Notes: generated by a model not told the origin, from the sequence alone. Shown: positions 17,535 through 26,806, counted from the first letter of the stretch. The stretch: 36,432 nucleotides of DNA from Sulfurovaceae bacterium (GCA_016744805.1 JADGDQ010000017.1:1-36432); one strand, 5' to 3'. Made by a program: numbers and translations.

Positions 17535-18638
17535 CTAGCTAGAAATAAAGAGATTTTTATACAACTCTAAAAATTTTTGAGCTTCAATATCCCAATTATA
17601 CTGTTGCAAGATTCTCTCTCTCCCATTTTTTCCATAGAGTTTAGTTTGTTTTTTATTCTTACAAATCGTTACAATAGCCTCTTTAATCTCTGTAATATCC
17701 AAAGGGTCTACACAGATACCACTATTACCCAAAAGCTCTTTATAAAGTGTAAAATCTGAAGAGACTACAGCAATAGAAGCACTCATATACTCAAACATCT
17801 TTACAGGATAGGCCTCTTTGTAGCTAGGGGTAGGATGCAGAGTAACCACTCCTGCTAGAGAACTATTGAGTATCTCTTTGACCTCATCTCTCTCTACAAA
17901 ACCTCTAAAGTCAACTTTTTGCCACCCTTTTAAAGACCTAATATACTCTTCATATTGAGTATCATAAAACTTCCCTGCAATAATAAGTGTAATATCCAAA
18001 TCTTCTATAGCCCGTACAAGCTGTTCAATACCTCTGCTTTCATAGAGGAGACCAATATAACAGATAGTATCTCTATCAAATTTTGGCTTTAAGGCTATAA
18101 ACTCATCAAGAATAGGAAAGTTATTAATATCTTGGCTTTGTATACCATAAGAGAGAAATTTATCTCGTATAATAGGTGTAGCTCCTACTACAAAATCAAA
18201 CTTCTTTAAAGCAAAAATTTCATACTTAGCATAGAGAGAAGAGAGTATCTTTTTGCTAAAAGCATTGAGGTAGTGTTTTGCCATTATCTGTTTGGGAACA
18301 TCTTCGTGTGCATCAAAGATAACTATTTTGCCTTCTTTTTTGAGCTTTAGCCCTATAGGTATAAGTTCTGGGTCATGAATATGATATATATCACTCTTAA
18401 GCTCTAGGGCTTGTATTAAAATCTTTTTGGTAGTTTTGAGTATACGGTTAAGTCTACCTTTGATAAGCCCCACATCAAAAATAGTTACGCCCTCTTTTTG
18501 TTCATACCCTAATCCATCGGCAACTACTAAATGAACCCTATAGTTCTCTACCTTGGCTAGAGTTACACACTCTTTGATAAATATACGCGTATCATATCGT
18601 GGGTGTGCAGAAGTGAGATGAGTAATATTATAGTCCAT
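17535..18638 (-). CDS. Family 4-type glycosyltransferase
   Basis: A GT-B fold enzyme of 367 residues. The N-terminal domain opens with THLTSAHPRYDTRIFIKE and includes DIYHIHDPELIPIG and VIFDAHEDVP, typical of GT4 enzymes that work on cytoplasmic lipid-linked saccharides. The C-terminal donor domain has CYIGLLYESRGIEQLV and the motif YPVKMFEYMSASIAVVSSD, which carries the conserved glutamate of the EX7E region. It is the last gene of the leftward polysaccharide operon and overlaps the previous glycosyltransferase by 11 bases. The sugar donor cannot be predicted. Confidence 0.88.
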   Translation of the reverse strand: MDYNITHLTSAHPRYDTRIFIKECVTLAKVENYRVHLVVADGLGYEQKEGVTIFDVGLIKGRLNRILKTTKKILIQALELKSDIYHIHDPELIPIGLKLKKEGKIVIFDAHEDVPKQIMAKHYLNAFSKKILSSLYAKYEIFALKKFDFVVGATPIIRDKFLSYGIQSQDINNFPILDEFIALKPKFDRDTICYIGLLYESRGIEQLVRAIEDLDITLIIAGKFYDTQYEEYIRSLKGWQKVDFRGFVERDEVKEILNSSLAGVVTLHPTPSYKEAYPVKMFEYMSASIAVVSSDFTLYKELLGNSGICVDPLDITEIKEAIVTICKNKKQTKLYGKNGRERILQQYNWDIEAQKFLELYKNLFISS

Positions 18639-19743
18639 GATACACCTCTAAAAGTATTTTTTCTTGATTTTCCCAATTATATATTTTTTTGGCTTTTTGG
18701 AGATTGGATGCTAACTCTTCTTTATCTAAGCAACAGGCTTGTTCTATGGCCTGGGTAATACCCTCTATTGAGTTTTCTCTAAGGACTACACCAATGCTAT
18801 TATCTTCTACAACCTTTTTCATCTCTGGCAGATTAGAGACTATCAACGGTATATCAGCCATCATATATTCAAACATCTTATTAGGCAAAGAGTATCTATA
18901 ACTCAAACAGGTGTCTTCAATAGTAGAGATACCAAAATCTGCACTTGATGTGTAGTCTAATAAAATCTTAGGAGATACAGCTTTGTGAAAATAGATATTA
19001 GAGTACTCTTTGGAGGCACTAACTATTAGCTCTTCTAAGACTCCATAGCCCATAAAGATTATAATAGTATCTAGCTTTTTAAATGTCTCTAGTACTATCT
19101 CTATACCACGACCTTTGCTAAGAGTTCCTTGGTATAAAAAGATTGTTTTATTTTGGGGTATATTAAAAACTTCTCTAAATATATCTTTTTTTTCTATTTG
19201 ATTCAATAGAGGCGTATTGAGTACAAGTGCAGGTTTAGGTATATTATAGAGCCGTACATACTCACAAGCAATAGCGTCACTAACAGTAATCACTCTATCA
19301 GCATATCCAATAAGACTCCTCTCTAGCCAAGCTACAAGCTTTTTATTAATGCCCTTTAGTCCATTCATCTGTCTCTCATACTCGTGGGCATCATAAACTA
19401 TTTTGGCATCTTTGTTATAAAACTTTTTAATCACTACACCTACAGGCAGAGCGTTGAGGTCATTACAGTGGATAATATCACTTTTTTTATACTCTTTAAC
19501 CGCTCTATAGAGAAACTCAAAATATTTTATAAGTTGTACCATTTTGTTTTTTGACCAACTGCGACTTTTGAGCTTTATGCGATGTACAGCTATCTCTTGT
19601 ACTCTCTCTTGTTCTTTAAGGGCTTCTTGATGCAGTGCTATTACTGTAACTTTATAACCTGCATTTTGCAAAGATATACTCTCTTTGAGTACTCTGCTAT
19701 CATTGGTAAAGTTATTGAGTACCACGGATATTACACTTTTCAT
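18628..19743 (-). CDS. Family 4-type glycosyltransferase
   Basis: A 371-residue GT-B enzyme related to its downstream neighbour. Seen: the N-terminal SVVLNNFTNDSRVLKES, an acceptor-domain segment DIIHCNDLNALPVG with IVYDAHEYER, and a donor-domain segment FLYQGTLSKGRGIEIVLE followed by LPNKMFEYMMADIPLIVS, which places the conserved Glu of the donor site. Paired with the neighbouring GT4 and a flippase, it probably adds one sugar of a surface polysaccharide repeat on the cytoplasmic face. It starts 15 bases after the stop of the upstream glycosyltransferase. Confidence 0.88.
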   Translation of the reverse strand: MKSVISVVLNNFTNDSRVLKESISLQNAGYKVTVIALHQEALKEQERVQEIAVHRIKLKSRSWSKNKMVQLIKYFEFLYRAVKEYKKSDIIHCNDLNALPVGVVIKKFYNKDAKIVYDAHEYERQMNGLKGINKKLVAWLERSLIGYADRVITVSDAIACEYVRLYNIPKPALVLNTPLLNQIEKKDIFREVFNIPQNKTIFLYQGTLSKGRGIEIVLETFKKLDTIIIFMGYGVLEELIVSASKEYSNIYFHKAVSPKILLDYTSSADFGISTIEDTCLSYRYSLPNKMFEYMMADIPLIVSNLPEMKKVVEDNSIGVVLRENSIEGITQAIEQACCLDKEELASNLQKAKKIYNWENQEKILLEVYHGL

Positions 19744-19758
19744 AGGGGTATACTCCTC

Positions 19759-20970
19759 TTATATATTTTCTACAAATAGAGTATAGTTTGTATCTGCATT
19801 ATATTTTTCTAAAAAAACTCTATAGGCATTTTCTCTAATATTTTCTTCTTTAAAAAAACTTACTCTACTAAGAGCCGTAACTATCTCTTCTATACTCCCT
19901 TTACTACTTAATAATAGACCATTCTCTTTAGATGTAATCATATCTTTAATCCCACCAACATTAGGAGCAATTATAGGAATATGACAACTCATAGCCTCCA
20001 TAATCGAAACAGGAACACCTTCTGAGAGGCTCACATTCAAAAAAACATCTACTTGATTTTCTAAGTAAAACGCATATACTTTTTCATTTGAATAGTTTCC
20101 AACAAAGCTATACTCTATATTCTCTCTACTCTCTAATTCTTCTTTTGCTAGTGCTACTAACTTATCATATAAGAGACCATCTCCTATATGTGTCCAATTA
20201 AATGTAATATCTTTCATCTCTAACGCAATAATTTTTAGACTTTTAATAATCTTAGAAACCTGTTTGACTTCTATCAAAGAAGAACAAGAGACAATATTTA
20301 AAGAGTTTTTAGCACTACTTTTTGTAATAATATTTCTATCTCTTACACCTAACCTACTCACTTTTAAAATATTCTTATCAAAACCATAAGTAGTTTCAAG
20401 GTAGCTATTTGCACTCTGCGTAATAGTATAAAGCGTATCTATATTATGGGTAAAATGTTTTTTAAGAGGCATATAGCCAAAGAGTCGTCTCTCTTGATAT
20501 AAATCTCCACCATGTATTCTGCTAATAAGTCTATATTGATACTTCTCTTTGAGGCTCTGCAAGGCATAAGTTGCTTCACTGTGCCAATAGGTATAGATAA
20601 GAAGCTCTTTTGTATTTTGCTCTCTGCTAAAATAGCTATCAAATATCTCATAATACATCTCATAAGTATAGAGTGAAGATAAAAATATTTTAAACTTCTT
20701 TATATTCAAAAAATTCTCCAAGAAGAGTTCTTTATAAAAAAGTTTGCGTTTTAGAGACTTTAGAAGATAGCTAATCCTACTTTTTTGACGACTATGCTCT
20801 ACCAAGAAATCATCTACTCTAATATCTTCTGCTATCTCTATGGCTCTATCTCTTTTGATTCTTGGTAAGAGTGTGAGTTCTCTCTTGTGATAATACTCAA
20901 TCTCTGTCTCCAAAAACTGTTCTCCACCACTATAAGGAAACTGTGCTGTTACCAAAATAATCTTCTGCAT
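19759..20970 (-). CDS. Glycosyltransferase (GT-B, group 1)
   Basis: A 403-residue enzyme beginning IILVTAQFPYSGGEQFLETE, a nucleotide-sugar transferase opening. The C-terminal half has LNIVSCSSLIEVKQVSKIIK and the complete EX7E motif in SEGVPVSIMEAMSCHIPII, followed by VGGIKDMI, all typical of GT4 enzymes. The middle (about residues 60-140) is variable, as expected for the acceptor domain. Its start overlaps the stop of the methyltransferase gene by 1 base, so it belongs to the polysaccharide operon. Confidence 0.88.
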   Translation of the reverse strand: MQKIILVTAQFPYSGGEQFLETEIEYYHKRELTLLPRIKRDRAIEIAEDIRVDDFLVEHSRQKSRISYLLKSLKRKLFYKELFLENFLNIKKFKIFLSSLYTYEMYYEIFDSYFSREQNTKELLIYTYWHSEATYALQSLKEKYQYRLISRIHGGDLYQERRLFGYMPLKKHFTHNIDTLYTITQSANSYLETTYGFDKNILKVSRLGVRDRNIITKSSAKNSLNIVSCSSLIEVKQVSKIIKSLKIIALEMKDITFNWTHIGDGLLYDKLVALAKEELESRENIEYSFVGNYSNEKVYAFYLENQVDVFLNVSLSEGVPVSIMEAMSCHIPIIAPNVGGIKDMITSKENGLLLSSKGSIEEIVTALSRVSFFKEENIRENAYRVFLEKYNADTNYTLFVENI

Positions 20971-21689
20971 TATTTTAAACTAATTTCAATAATCAAAGTA
21001 TCTCTAAAAGAGGGATAGGTATTTAAAATAAATTTCTTAAAGATTTGTCTTCTAGCTAATCTACCATGTTCAAAATATCCTAGATTATCTATACTATACC
21101 CAGCATCTGTAACAATTTTGGAAAGAGTAAAGGCTGTAAACCAAAATCTATGGTCTGTATTTATTACCTCAATAGTTTTAAAAGAGTTTATAAAATTATT
21201 CCAGCGAAAGGCATTGGGTGTGGTGAGTATAATCTTTTTTGTATTATCTTTGAATCTCTCTTGTATAGATTCCAAGAATGCTACAGGGTTTCCTATATGT
21301 TCGATAACATCAGGGATTAATATATAATCAAACTTTGTGTCTACTATCTCTTGGGGTATAGTATCGCGAGTAATATCCAGAGCATATAAATTATCATACT
21401 TATAGGTCTCTTGAATATACTCTATGCCTTCTTTGTTTATATCTACACCATAACAAATATTACTTGCATCCATAAGTTTTTTATGTAGCCAATTTCCTCT
21501 TTTTATTTTGGCATCAAGAAGAGGTAAATGATCAACAAAACCCACATGTAAAATATTTTTACCTTTTGCAATATTTAATAAATAATCATCCCTATTAAGA
21601 AGAGTACTACTCGTATCTAAACTAATTTTTGCTCCATTACTAAAATTTTTGCCAGATAAATAATCTTTTGTAAGATTAGTATAAACCAT
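20970..21689 (-). CDS. SAM-dependent class I methyltransferase
   Basis: A 239-residue methyltransferase. Motif I is present in altered form (NILHVGFVDH), followed by an acidic residue ending the next strand (YGVDINKEG), then DYILIPDVIEHIGNP, which is the post-motif IV region of Methyltransf_11/23 proteins, and KKIILTTPN. No methyl acceptor is indicated by sequence. Placed between a flippase (14-base overlap) and glycosyltransferases, it probably methylates a sugar of the surface glycan or caps its chain. Confidence 0.82.
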   Translation of the reverse strand: MVYTNLTKDYLSGKNFSNGAKISLDTSSTLLNRDDYLLNIAKGKNILHVGFVDHLPLLDAKIKRGNWLHKKLMDASNICYGVDINKEGIEYIQETYKYDNLYALDITRDTIPQEIVDTKFDYILIPDVIEHIGNPVAFLESIQERFKDNTKKIILTTPNAFRWNNFINSFKTIEVINTDHRFWFTAFTLSKIVTDAGYSIDNLGYFEHGRLARRQIFKKFILNTYPSFRDTLIIEISLK

Positions 21690-22944
21690 TATTTTTTTCC
21701 TTTTGTGTATAAATAAATATCAATCCTATATATACTAATAATATTACGCTCATAGAAAGAGAAATTAAATTTAGAACATAGATAAAACCAAATTGATGTA
21801 ATGTTAGTAATATAGTAATGGGAATTAACATATAAAATAGAGAGACTAGCAAAATAATCTCTTGTCTATTCAAAACAATAAAAACATTTGCCATAGGTAC
21901 TGTTAAAAAATTAAAAAAAAGCCAAGGAGATAATATAGAAGCTATCTCTCCTGCTAATCTCCACTCTTGACCAAATACTATAGCAAAAATATCTTCTGCA
22001 AAAATATAAATAAAGAGAAAAATTGGCAAAGATATAAGAGTGGATTTAAAAAGAAACTTTTTGACAATAAAATATAAATCAGCTTTTTTTGCCGTGGCAA
22101 TCTTTTGAAAAAAAACTTGAGAAAGAGAACCACCAATTAAGGCTGTAGGTGTTTGGACTATTTTCCATGCCAAAGAGAACTGCCCCAAACTTGCAGTTGT
22201 AAAGTTTTTTGCAATTAAGATACTAATACTTGATAATCTAATGCCATCAATAAGTGCATTTGGTAAATTTACTATGGGGAGTTTTTTGTATCGTTTGAGC
22301 ATAATTAATATTTTTATTTTATTTATATCTTTGATTATAGATTTATCTTTGTTATATACCCTTTGAGCCAAAAAAGATGCTACTACCCCTTGCCCTAAAA
22401 CCATTGCCAAAACTAATCCACTACTCCCTAGCCCAGCAAAGCCCATGCTAAGATTACTTGTGGCCGTTGTGGTACTTTGAATTACTTTACTTGTAGCCAA
22501 TCTTTTATACTCTTTTTTTCGATTACTCCAATAATTAAAACTTTGATAGATACCTGTCAATAAAACAGTCAGAGGAATAAAATAGAGCCAAGAAGATATA
22601 TCAGAATTTCCCAAAAGAGAGGTAATTTGAGTATTAAACACAGAAACAATAAGCAAGGCTATAAAACTTACAAAAAAAGATATAAGCAAAGAGAGTGCCA
22701 CTATATTCACAGCATCTTTATCTTTTGTGGGAAGCATTATGGCTAACTCATAGCGTCCTGTAGCAATAAGAGATAAAATAGAAGCAATACTCATATACAG
22801 TGCAAATATACCAAAATCTTCAGGTGTATAGATTCGTGTTAATATAGGACTAATAGCTATAGGTATAGCTTGGGCTATAGTTGTACCTGTCATAAGAGTT
22901 AAAACATTGCGAGTAAACTCTGATTTTGGTTTGAATATATGCAT
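21676..22944 (-). CDS. Wzx-type polysaccharide flippase (MOP/PST superfamily)
   Basis: Membrane transporter that flips lipid-linked oligosaccharide units to the periplasm. The 422 residues contain about 12 hydrophobic segments. The opening FTRNVLTLMTGTTIAQAIPI and LTRIYTPEDFGIFALYMSI, with RYELAIMLPTKDKDA, are strongly characteristic of the PST family. It is the first gene of the leftward polysaccharide operon and is divergent from the GGDEF-EAL gene across 70 bases. There is no Wzy-type polymerase in the window, so the polymer is either assembled elsewhere or transferred as a single unit. Confidence 0.9.
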   Translation of the reverse strand: MHIFKPKSEFTRNVLTLMTGTTIAQAIPIAISPILTRIYTPEDFGIFALYMSIASILSLIATGRYELAIMLPTKDKDAVNIVALSLLISFFVSFIALLIVSVFNTQITSLLGNSDISSWLYFIPLTVLLTGIYQSFNYWSNRKKEYKRLATSKVIQSTTTATSNLSMGFAGLGSSGLVLAMVLGQGVVASFLAQRVYNKDKSIIKDINKIKILIMLKRYKKLPIVNLPNALIDGIRLSSISILIAKNFTTASLGQFSLAWKIVQTPTALIGGSLSQVFFQKIATAKKADLYFIVKKFLFKSTLISLPIFLFIYIFAEDIFAIVFGQEWRLAGEIASILSPWLFFNFLTVPMANVFIVLNRQEIILLVSLFYMLIPITILLTLHQFGFIYVLNLISLSMSVILLVYIGLIFIYTQKEKNNGLY

Positions 22945-22966
22945 AAGAAAGTATATCCAAAGTAGT

Positions 22967-22972
22967 TATAAT
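22967..22972 (+). promoter_or_regulatory. Possible -10 element of the GGDEF-EAL gene
   Basis: A TATAAT lies 42 bases before the start codon in the 70-base divergent intergenic region. No clear -35 hexamer is visible, as is common in this phylum. Confidence 0.35.
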
Positions 22973-23014
22973 CTAAAGAGAGAGTCTTAAGAGGAATAAA
23001 TATATAATATTCTA

Positions 23015-25288
23015 ATGATTACTATAAATAAAAAAAATTATCAAGTTAGAAAAGAGTTATTATCTTTAGTTTTAAAGAACTCTCTTTTGTCTGCCATAGG
23101 TTTATTTATTAATATTATAATACTTGTGATAGTCTTTTGGGATATTAGTAGTCAACTTTTTTTAATTTCTTGGATAGGCATAATTGCACTTATACTTATG
23201 GTTCGTTTTAATATATCAAGGCTTTTTTTACAAAATTCCCCAAAAATATCTCTAGATTTAGCAGAAATCAGTTTTAAAATTTTTTCGCTTATAATAGCTA
23301 TACTATTTAGTATAGGATTACTTATATTATTCCCAAAAGATTTGCCATTTCACCAATCATTTTTAACTATGATAGTAGCTGGTATATCAGCAGGAGCTGT
23401 TATGAGTCTTTCTTATTATAGATATTTTATAGTAGTATATTTAGTAATACTTCTCCTTCCCTTTAGTTATATAGTGTATATCCAAGATACACAATTACAT
23501 CTTTTAATAGCTCTTTTAATTATTATCTTTTTATTCCTATTAATAGTTTTTTCAAGAAGATATTACTCTAATATTATAGAAGTTATAGTTTCCAAAATTA
23601 TTATTACTCAGGCACAAAAAGAGTTAAAACTTTATGAAAAAAACTTTTTTTCTATTTTTAAAGAAGTTCCTATAGGTATTTTTACTTATGATAAAAATTT
23701 GATTATTACAGAAGCAAACCAATCATTTTCACTACTACTTAAAGCCCAGAGAGATGAACTTATTAACTTTGATATGAAAAGCATCAAAGATAAGACCATT
23801 ATGCCAGCTATTACTACTATACTCCAAGGGAAAAAAGGTTTGTATGAGGGAGAGTATCATACCAAAATATCAAATGAAAAAATTTGGATTAGTATGAAAA
23901 CTGTGCCTATGTTTGATATTGAGAATAATATTAAAGGTGGATTAGGAATTGTTGAAGATATTACCAAACGGATTGAGACAGAAAAAAAGATAAGGTATCA
24001 AGCCTTTTATGACCATTTAACAGGCTTGGCAAATCGGCTCACTCTTCATAAGCATCTTACAGAACAACTAGAGAGACTTAAAGTAAAACAACGATTTGGT
24101 GCAATTTTGTTTATAGATATTGATTATTTCAAAAATATTAATGACTCTTTAGGGCATGATATAGGAGATATTCTTTTACAAATATTTGCTTCAAGAGCCT
24201 CTTCACTTGTATCTACGCACGATACAGTTGCACGATTAGGAGGTGATGAATTTGTTATTTTATTATCAGATATTAGTGATAATATGCTTCTATCAAGTAA
24301 TTATGCCCATGAAGTAGCCAAACAATTACATACTATAATCAAAAAGCCTATTAAGATAAAACAGCATACGCTCCATATTACACTAAGCATTGGTGTTACG
24401 CTAGTAAGTGAAAAACAAAATAGTATAAATGATGTATTAAAACAAGCAGATATAGCTATGTATAGAGCCAAACAATTAGGACGAGACAATACATGTTTTT
24501 TTGAAGAAGAGATGAGTAGAGAGATAGAAGAGTTAATGACTCTAAATTATGAAATTCGTGAGGCTATTAAATATAATCAGTTTGAAATCTATTACCAACC
24601 TATAATGGAGATACAAAATTCTACTATAGTATCTTGTGAAGCACTTATTAGATGGAATCATCCAAGACGAGGGCTACTCTATCCAGATAAATTTATTTCT
24701 TATGCAGAAGAGAGTGGCTTGATACTAGACATAGGAGAGTGGGTAATCAAAAAAGTTTGTAGTGACTATAAAGAGCTTCAAAATTATATTAAAAATATAG
24801 CTATTAATATAAGTGCCAAACAGTTTAATCAAGAAAATTTTATAGAAAATATTCTACAAATAACCAAAGCACATAATATAAATCCACAAAATTTAGAGTT
24901 AGAACTAACCGAATCTGTAGTGATTAATAACCTCTCTACAACTATTGAAAAAATGAATATACTAAAATCTTATGGTTTTAGTATTGCTATGGATGACTTT
25001 GGTACAGGGTACTCCTCTTTATCATATCTCAAAGATTTACCATTTGATGCTCTTAAAATTGATCGTAGTTTTATCCAAAATATTTTAACAAACAAAGATG
25101 ATGCCTCTTTGGTTAAAACTATTTTAGCCATATCCAAACAGTTTAACTTTTCTGTTATTGCCGAAGGTGTAGAGAACAAAGACCAAATTGTATTTTTAAA
25201 ATCACTTCATTGCAACTATATTCAAGGGTATATTATTTCAAAGGCTATTCCTGTAAAAGAGTTTAAAAAACTATTTTTAGAAAAATAA
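23015..25288 (+). CDS. Membrane PAS-GGDEF-EAL c-di-GMP turnover protein
   Basis: A 757-residue protein with a membrane-embedded N-terminus of about six helices (residues 20-180, MASE-like), a PAS domain (about 205-320), a GGDEF domain with intact GGDEF at 409-413, and an EAL domain with intact EAL at 542-544 plus DDFGTGYSSLSYL, so both diguanylate cyclase and phosphodiesterase activities are possible. The inhibitory I-site (RxxD five residues before GGDEF) reads STHD and lacks the Arg, so feedback inhibition there is unlikely. The only clear Shine-Dalgarno (AAGAGG, 22989-22994) lies 20 bases before the ATG, an unusually long spacing. It could supply or remove the c-di-GMP sensed by LapD; that link is inference. 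Confidence 0.92.
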   Translation: MITINKKNYQVRKELLSLVLKNSLLSAIGLFINIIILVIVFWDISSQLFLISWIGIIALILMVRFNISRLFLQNSPKISLDLAEISFKIFSLIIAILFSIGLLILFPKDLPFHQSFLTMIVAGISAGAVMSLSYYRYFIVVYLVILLLPFSYIVYIQDTQLHLLIALLIIIFLFLLIVFSRRYYSNIIEVIVSKIIITQAQKELKLYEKNFFSIFKEVPIGIFTYDKNLIITEANQSFSLLLKAQRDELINFDMKSIKDKTIMPAITTILQGKKGLYEGEYHTKISNEKIWISMKTVPMFDIENNIKGGLGIVEDITKRIETEKKIRYQAFYDHLTGLANRLTLHKHLTEQLERLKVKQRFGAILFIDIDYFKNINDSLGHDIGDILLQIFASRASSLVSTHDTVARLGGDEFVILLSDISDNMLLSSNYAHEVAKQLHTIIKKPIKIKQHTLHITLSIGVTLVSEKQNSINDVLKQADIAMYRAKQLGRDNTCFFEEEMSREIEELMTLNYEIREAIKYNQFEIYYQPIMEIQNSTIVSCEALIRWNHPRRGLLYPDKFISYAEESGLILDIGEWVIKKVCSDYKELQNYIKNIAINISAKQFNQENFIENILQITKAHNINPQNLELELTESVVINNLSTTIEKMNILKSYGFSIAMDDFGTGYSSLSYLKDLPFDALKIDRSFIQNILTNKDDASLVKTILAISKQFNFSVIAEGVENKDQIVFLKSLHCNYIQGYIISKAIPVKEFKKLFLEK

Positions 25289-25371
25289 GATTATACGAGC
25301 TTCAGTGATGTTTTAGGATTGAGCAGTTATGATTTGATAGATTGTCAGATTTTTTAGTAAGGAGTATATAT

Positions 25372-26367
25372 ATGGTTGATAGAAATTTAGGGTTTTCACT
25401 TTGGTTAGATTTTGTAGAGCGGAGTTATCTTCAAGAAGAGTTTGAAGCACTTATAGACAAAGGTATTGTAAATGGTGCTACAAGCAATCCTGCTATTTTT
25501 GCTACAGCTATTAGTACTTCTCCTGCATATAAAGAACAACTATTTATGCTTCGTGATAAATCACCAAAAGAGAAGTATGAAGCCATGGCAATACAAGACA
25601 TCAAAACAGCATCGCAAAAATTACGAGCATGTTATGATACTTCAAATGATGGATATATTAGCATAGAGGTAGATCCATTCTTAGCAAATGACACACAAGC
25701 AACTATTGCTGAGGCAAAACGACTTTTTGCTTCTATATCAGAACCTAATATCATGATAAAAATACCAGCCACAGAGGCAGGATATGAGGCTATGTATACA
25801 CTTTTGAGTATAGGTATTTCTGTAAATGCCACACTTATATTCTCACCAGACCAAGCACAAAAATGTCTTGACGCTATGAGTCGAGGATTAGATGAACTCT
25901 CCAAAGGCGTAGGACTTAAAGCCCAAGCAGTTATCTCTGTATTTGTAAGTCGTTTTGATAGACTGCTAGATAACAAGCTCAAAGAAAAAGGCTTAGAACC
26001 TTCTCGCACAGGTATTATAAATGCAGCCAAGATTTATGCGATGGTAGAAGGTAGCAAGCAAAAAAACATCCGTACACTCTTTGCAAGTACAGGAGTAAAA
26101 GGTGATGCATTAGCTGGAGATTACTATATCAAAGAGCTTCTAGCCCCTCACACTGTAAATACAGCTCCATTAGCTACAATAGAAGAGTATATCAAAGACC
26201 CCTCAACTACTGCAAAGCTACCTATTGACCCAAAAGAGATAGAAGAGTATTTTGATACTTTAGAAAAAAATGATATAGAGATGCAAAGAGTCTACACTCA
26301 ACTAATAAACGAAGGTTTACTAGCCTTTGAAAAAGCATTCGAGCAGATGCTTATGGATATTGCGTAG
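25372..26367 (+). CDS. tal: Transaldolase
   Basis: Cytoplasmic pentose phosphate enzyme exchanging a three-carbon unit between sedoheptulose 7-phosphate and glyceraldehyde 3-phosphate. The 331-residue product (start at 25372) contains GIVNGATSNPAIF, EVDPFLA, and the Schiff-base Lys130 in MIKIPATEAG, close to Lys132 of E. coli TalB. It also has NATLIFSP and the ISVFVSRFDR segment. The start was chosen for AAGGAG at 25359-25364, 7 bases upstream; an ATG at 25342 would add ten residues with no such site. It follows the GGDEF-EAL gene without an obvious shared transcript, and no other pentose phosphate gene is in the window. Confidence 0.95.
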   Translation: MVDRNLGFSLWLDFVERSYLQEEFEALIDKGIVNGATSNPAIFATAISTSPAYKEQLFMLRDKSPKEKYEAMAIQDIKTASQKLRACYDTSNDGYISIEVDPFLANDTQATIAEAKRLFASISEPNIMIKIPATEAGYEAMYTLLSIGISVNATLIFSPDQAQKCLDAMSRGLDELSKGVGLKAQAVISVFVSRFDRLLDNKLKEKGLEPSRTGIINAAKIYAMVEGSKQKNIRTLFASTGVKGDALAGDYYIKELLAPHTVNTAPLATIEEYIKDPSTTAKLPIDPKEIEEYFDTLEKNDIEMQRVYTQLINEGLLAFEKAFEQMLMDIA

Positions 26368-26412
26368 GAGAGATGAAGTAACTTTTATTTTTCTTTAAGT
26401 ACTCAAAAAGCC

Positions 26413-26462
26413 AAAAGTTTGTAAACTACCTAATTACAAGTCAAAGAGATTTACAAACTTTT
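26413..26462. repeat. Inverted repeat, 13-base arms, left of the CRISPR array
   Basis: AAAAGTTTGTAAA (26413-26425) is matched by its exact complement TTTACAAACTTTT (26450-26462) with 24 bases between. It could form a stem in RNA or be a remnant element end. It follows the tal stop by 45 bases and has a T-run only inside its right arm, so it is at best a weak tal terminator. Confidence 0.6.
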
Positions 26463-26481
26463 TGCTCAAGTTCCCTAAAAT

Positions 26482-26502
26482 CACACTGTTAAGCTAGATA
26501 AA
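26482..26502 (+). repeat. Left arm of the inverted repeat bracketing the CRISPR array
   Basis: CACACTG followed by TTAAGCTAGATAAA. The reverse complement of 26807-26828 reads CACAGTGT followed by TTAAGCTAGATAAA. The 14-base core is identical, and the outer part differs by one substitution and one inserted base. Confidence 0.75.
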
Positions 26503-26540
26503 AAAGACCAAAAAGTTTCACAAAGCCTGATGTATAGGCT

Positions 26541-26797
26541 ATGACCTGACTACAGAAATGTTATAGGGGATTGAAACCCATTCATTGTAAACACCGTCTA
26601 CAATTGGAATAGGATGACCTGACTACAGAAATGTTATAGGGGATTGAGACAAAATATAGAAAATTGAGAAAGTTCAATAAGAAATATGACCTGACTACAG
26701 AAATGTTATAGGGGATTGAGACATTCTATTTTATTGTATCTAATAGCTGCTCCTATTTGTATGACCTGACTACAGAAATGTTATAGGGGATTGAAAT
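26541..26797 (+). CRISPR. Short CRISPR array, four 37-base repeats and three spacers, no cas genes in the window
   Basis: Repeats lie at 26541-26577, 26614-26650, 26686-26722 and 26761-26797. Each begins ATGACCTGACTACAGAAATG, continues TTATAGGGG and ends ATTGAAAC, ATTGAGAC, ATTGAGAC and ATTGAAAT in order. The first 32 or so bases are identical in all four. Spacers are 36, 35 and 38 bases (26578-26613, 26651-26685, 26723-26760). The ATTGARAC end is the usual 5' handle of Cas6-processed type I or III crRNAs, which supports plus-strand orientation with the leader on the left. The degenerate last repeat fits a distal end. I found no match of a spacer to the rest of the window by eye. Confidence 0.95.
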
Positions 26798-26806
26798 TAA
26801 GAGTAA

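Larger units (their letters stand above)
26368..26540 (+). other. Gene-free stretch to the left of the CRISPR array, probable leader side
   Basis: There is no supported gene here. The stretch holds two inverted-repeat pairs and short A/T tracts. It is the likely leader side because the conserved ATTGARAC end of each repeat points right and the only degenerate repeat end is the right-most one. A 5-base inverted repeat (AGCCT/AGGCT, 26524-26540) directly abuts the first repeat. Confidence 0.4.

Noticed and set aside
26524-26540. CCTGA and TGTATAGG just before the first repeat look like a shrunken, decayed CRISPR repeat.
   Set aside because: The match needs a deletion of about ten bases and has only short blocks. 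It is equally well described as a 5-base inverted repeat.
26578-26760. Possible self-targeting spacers.
   Set aside because: Reading by eye on both strands I saw no convincing match of any spacer elsewhere in the window; a real search was not possible.
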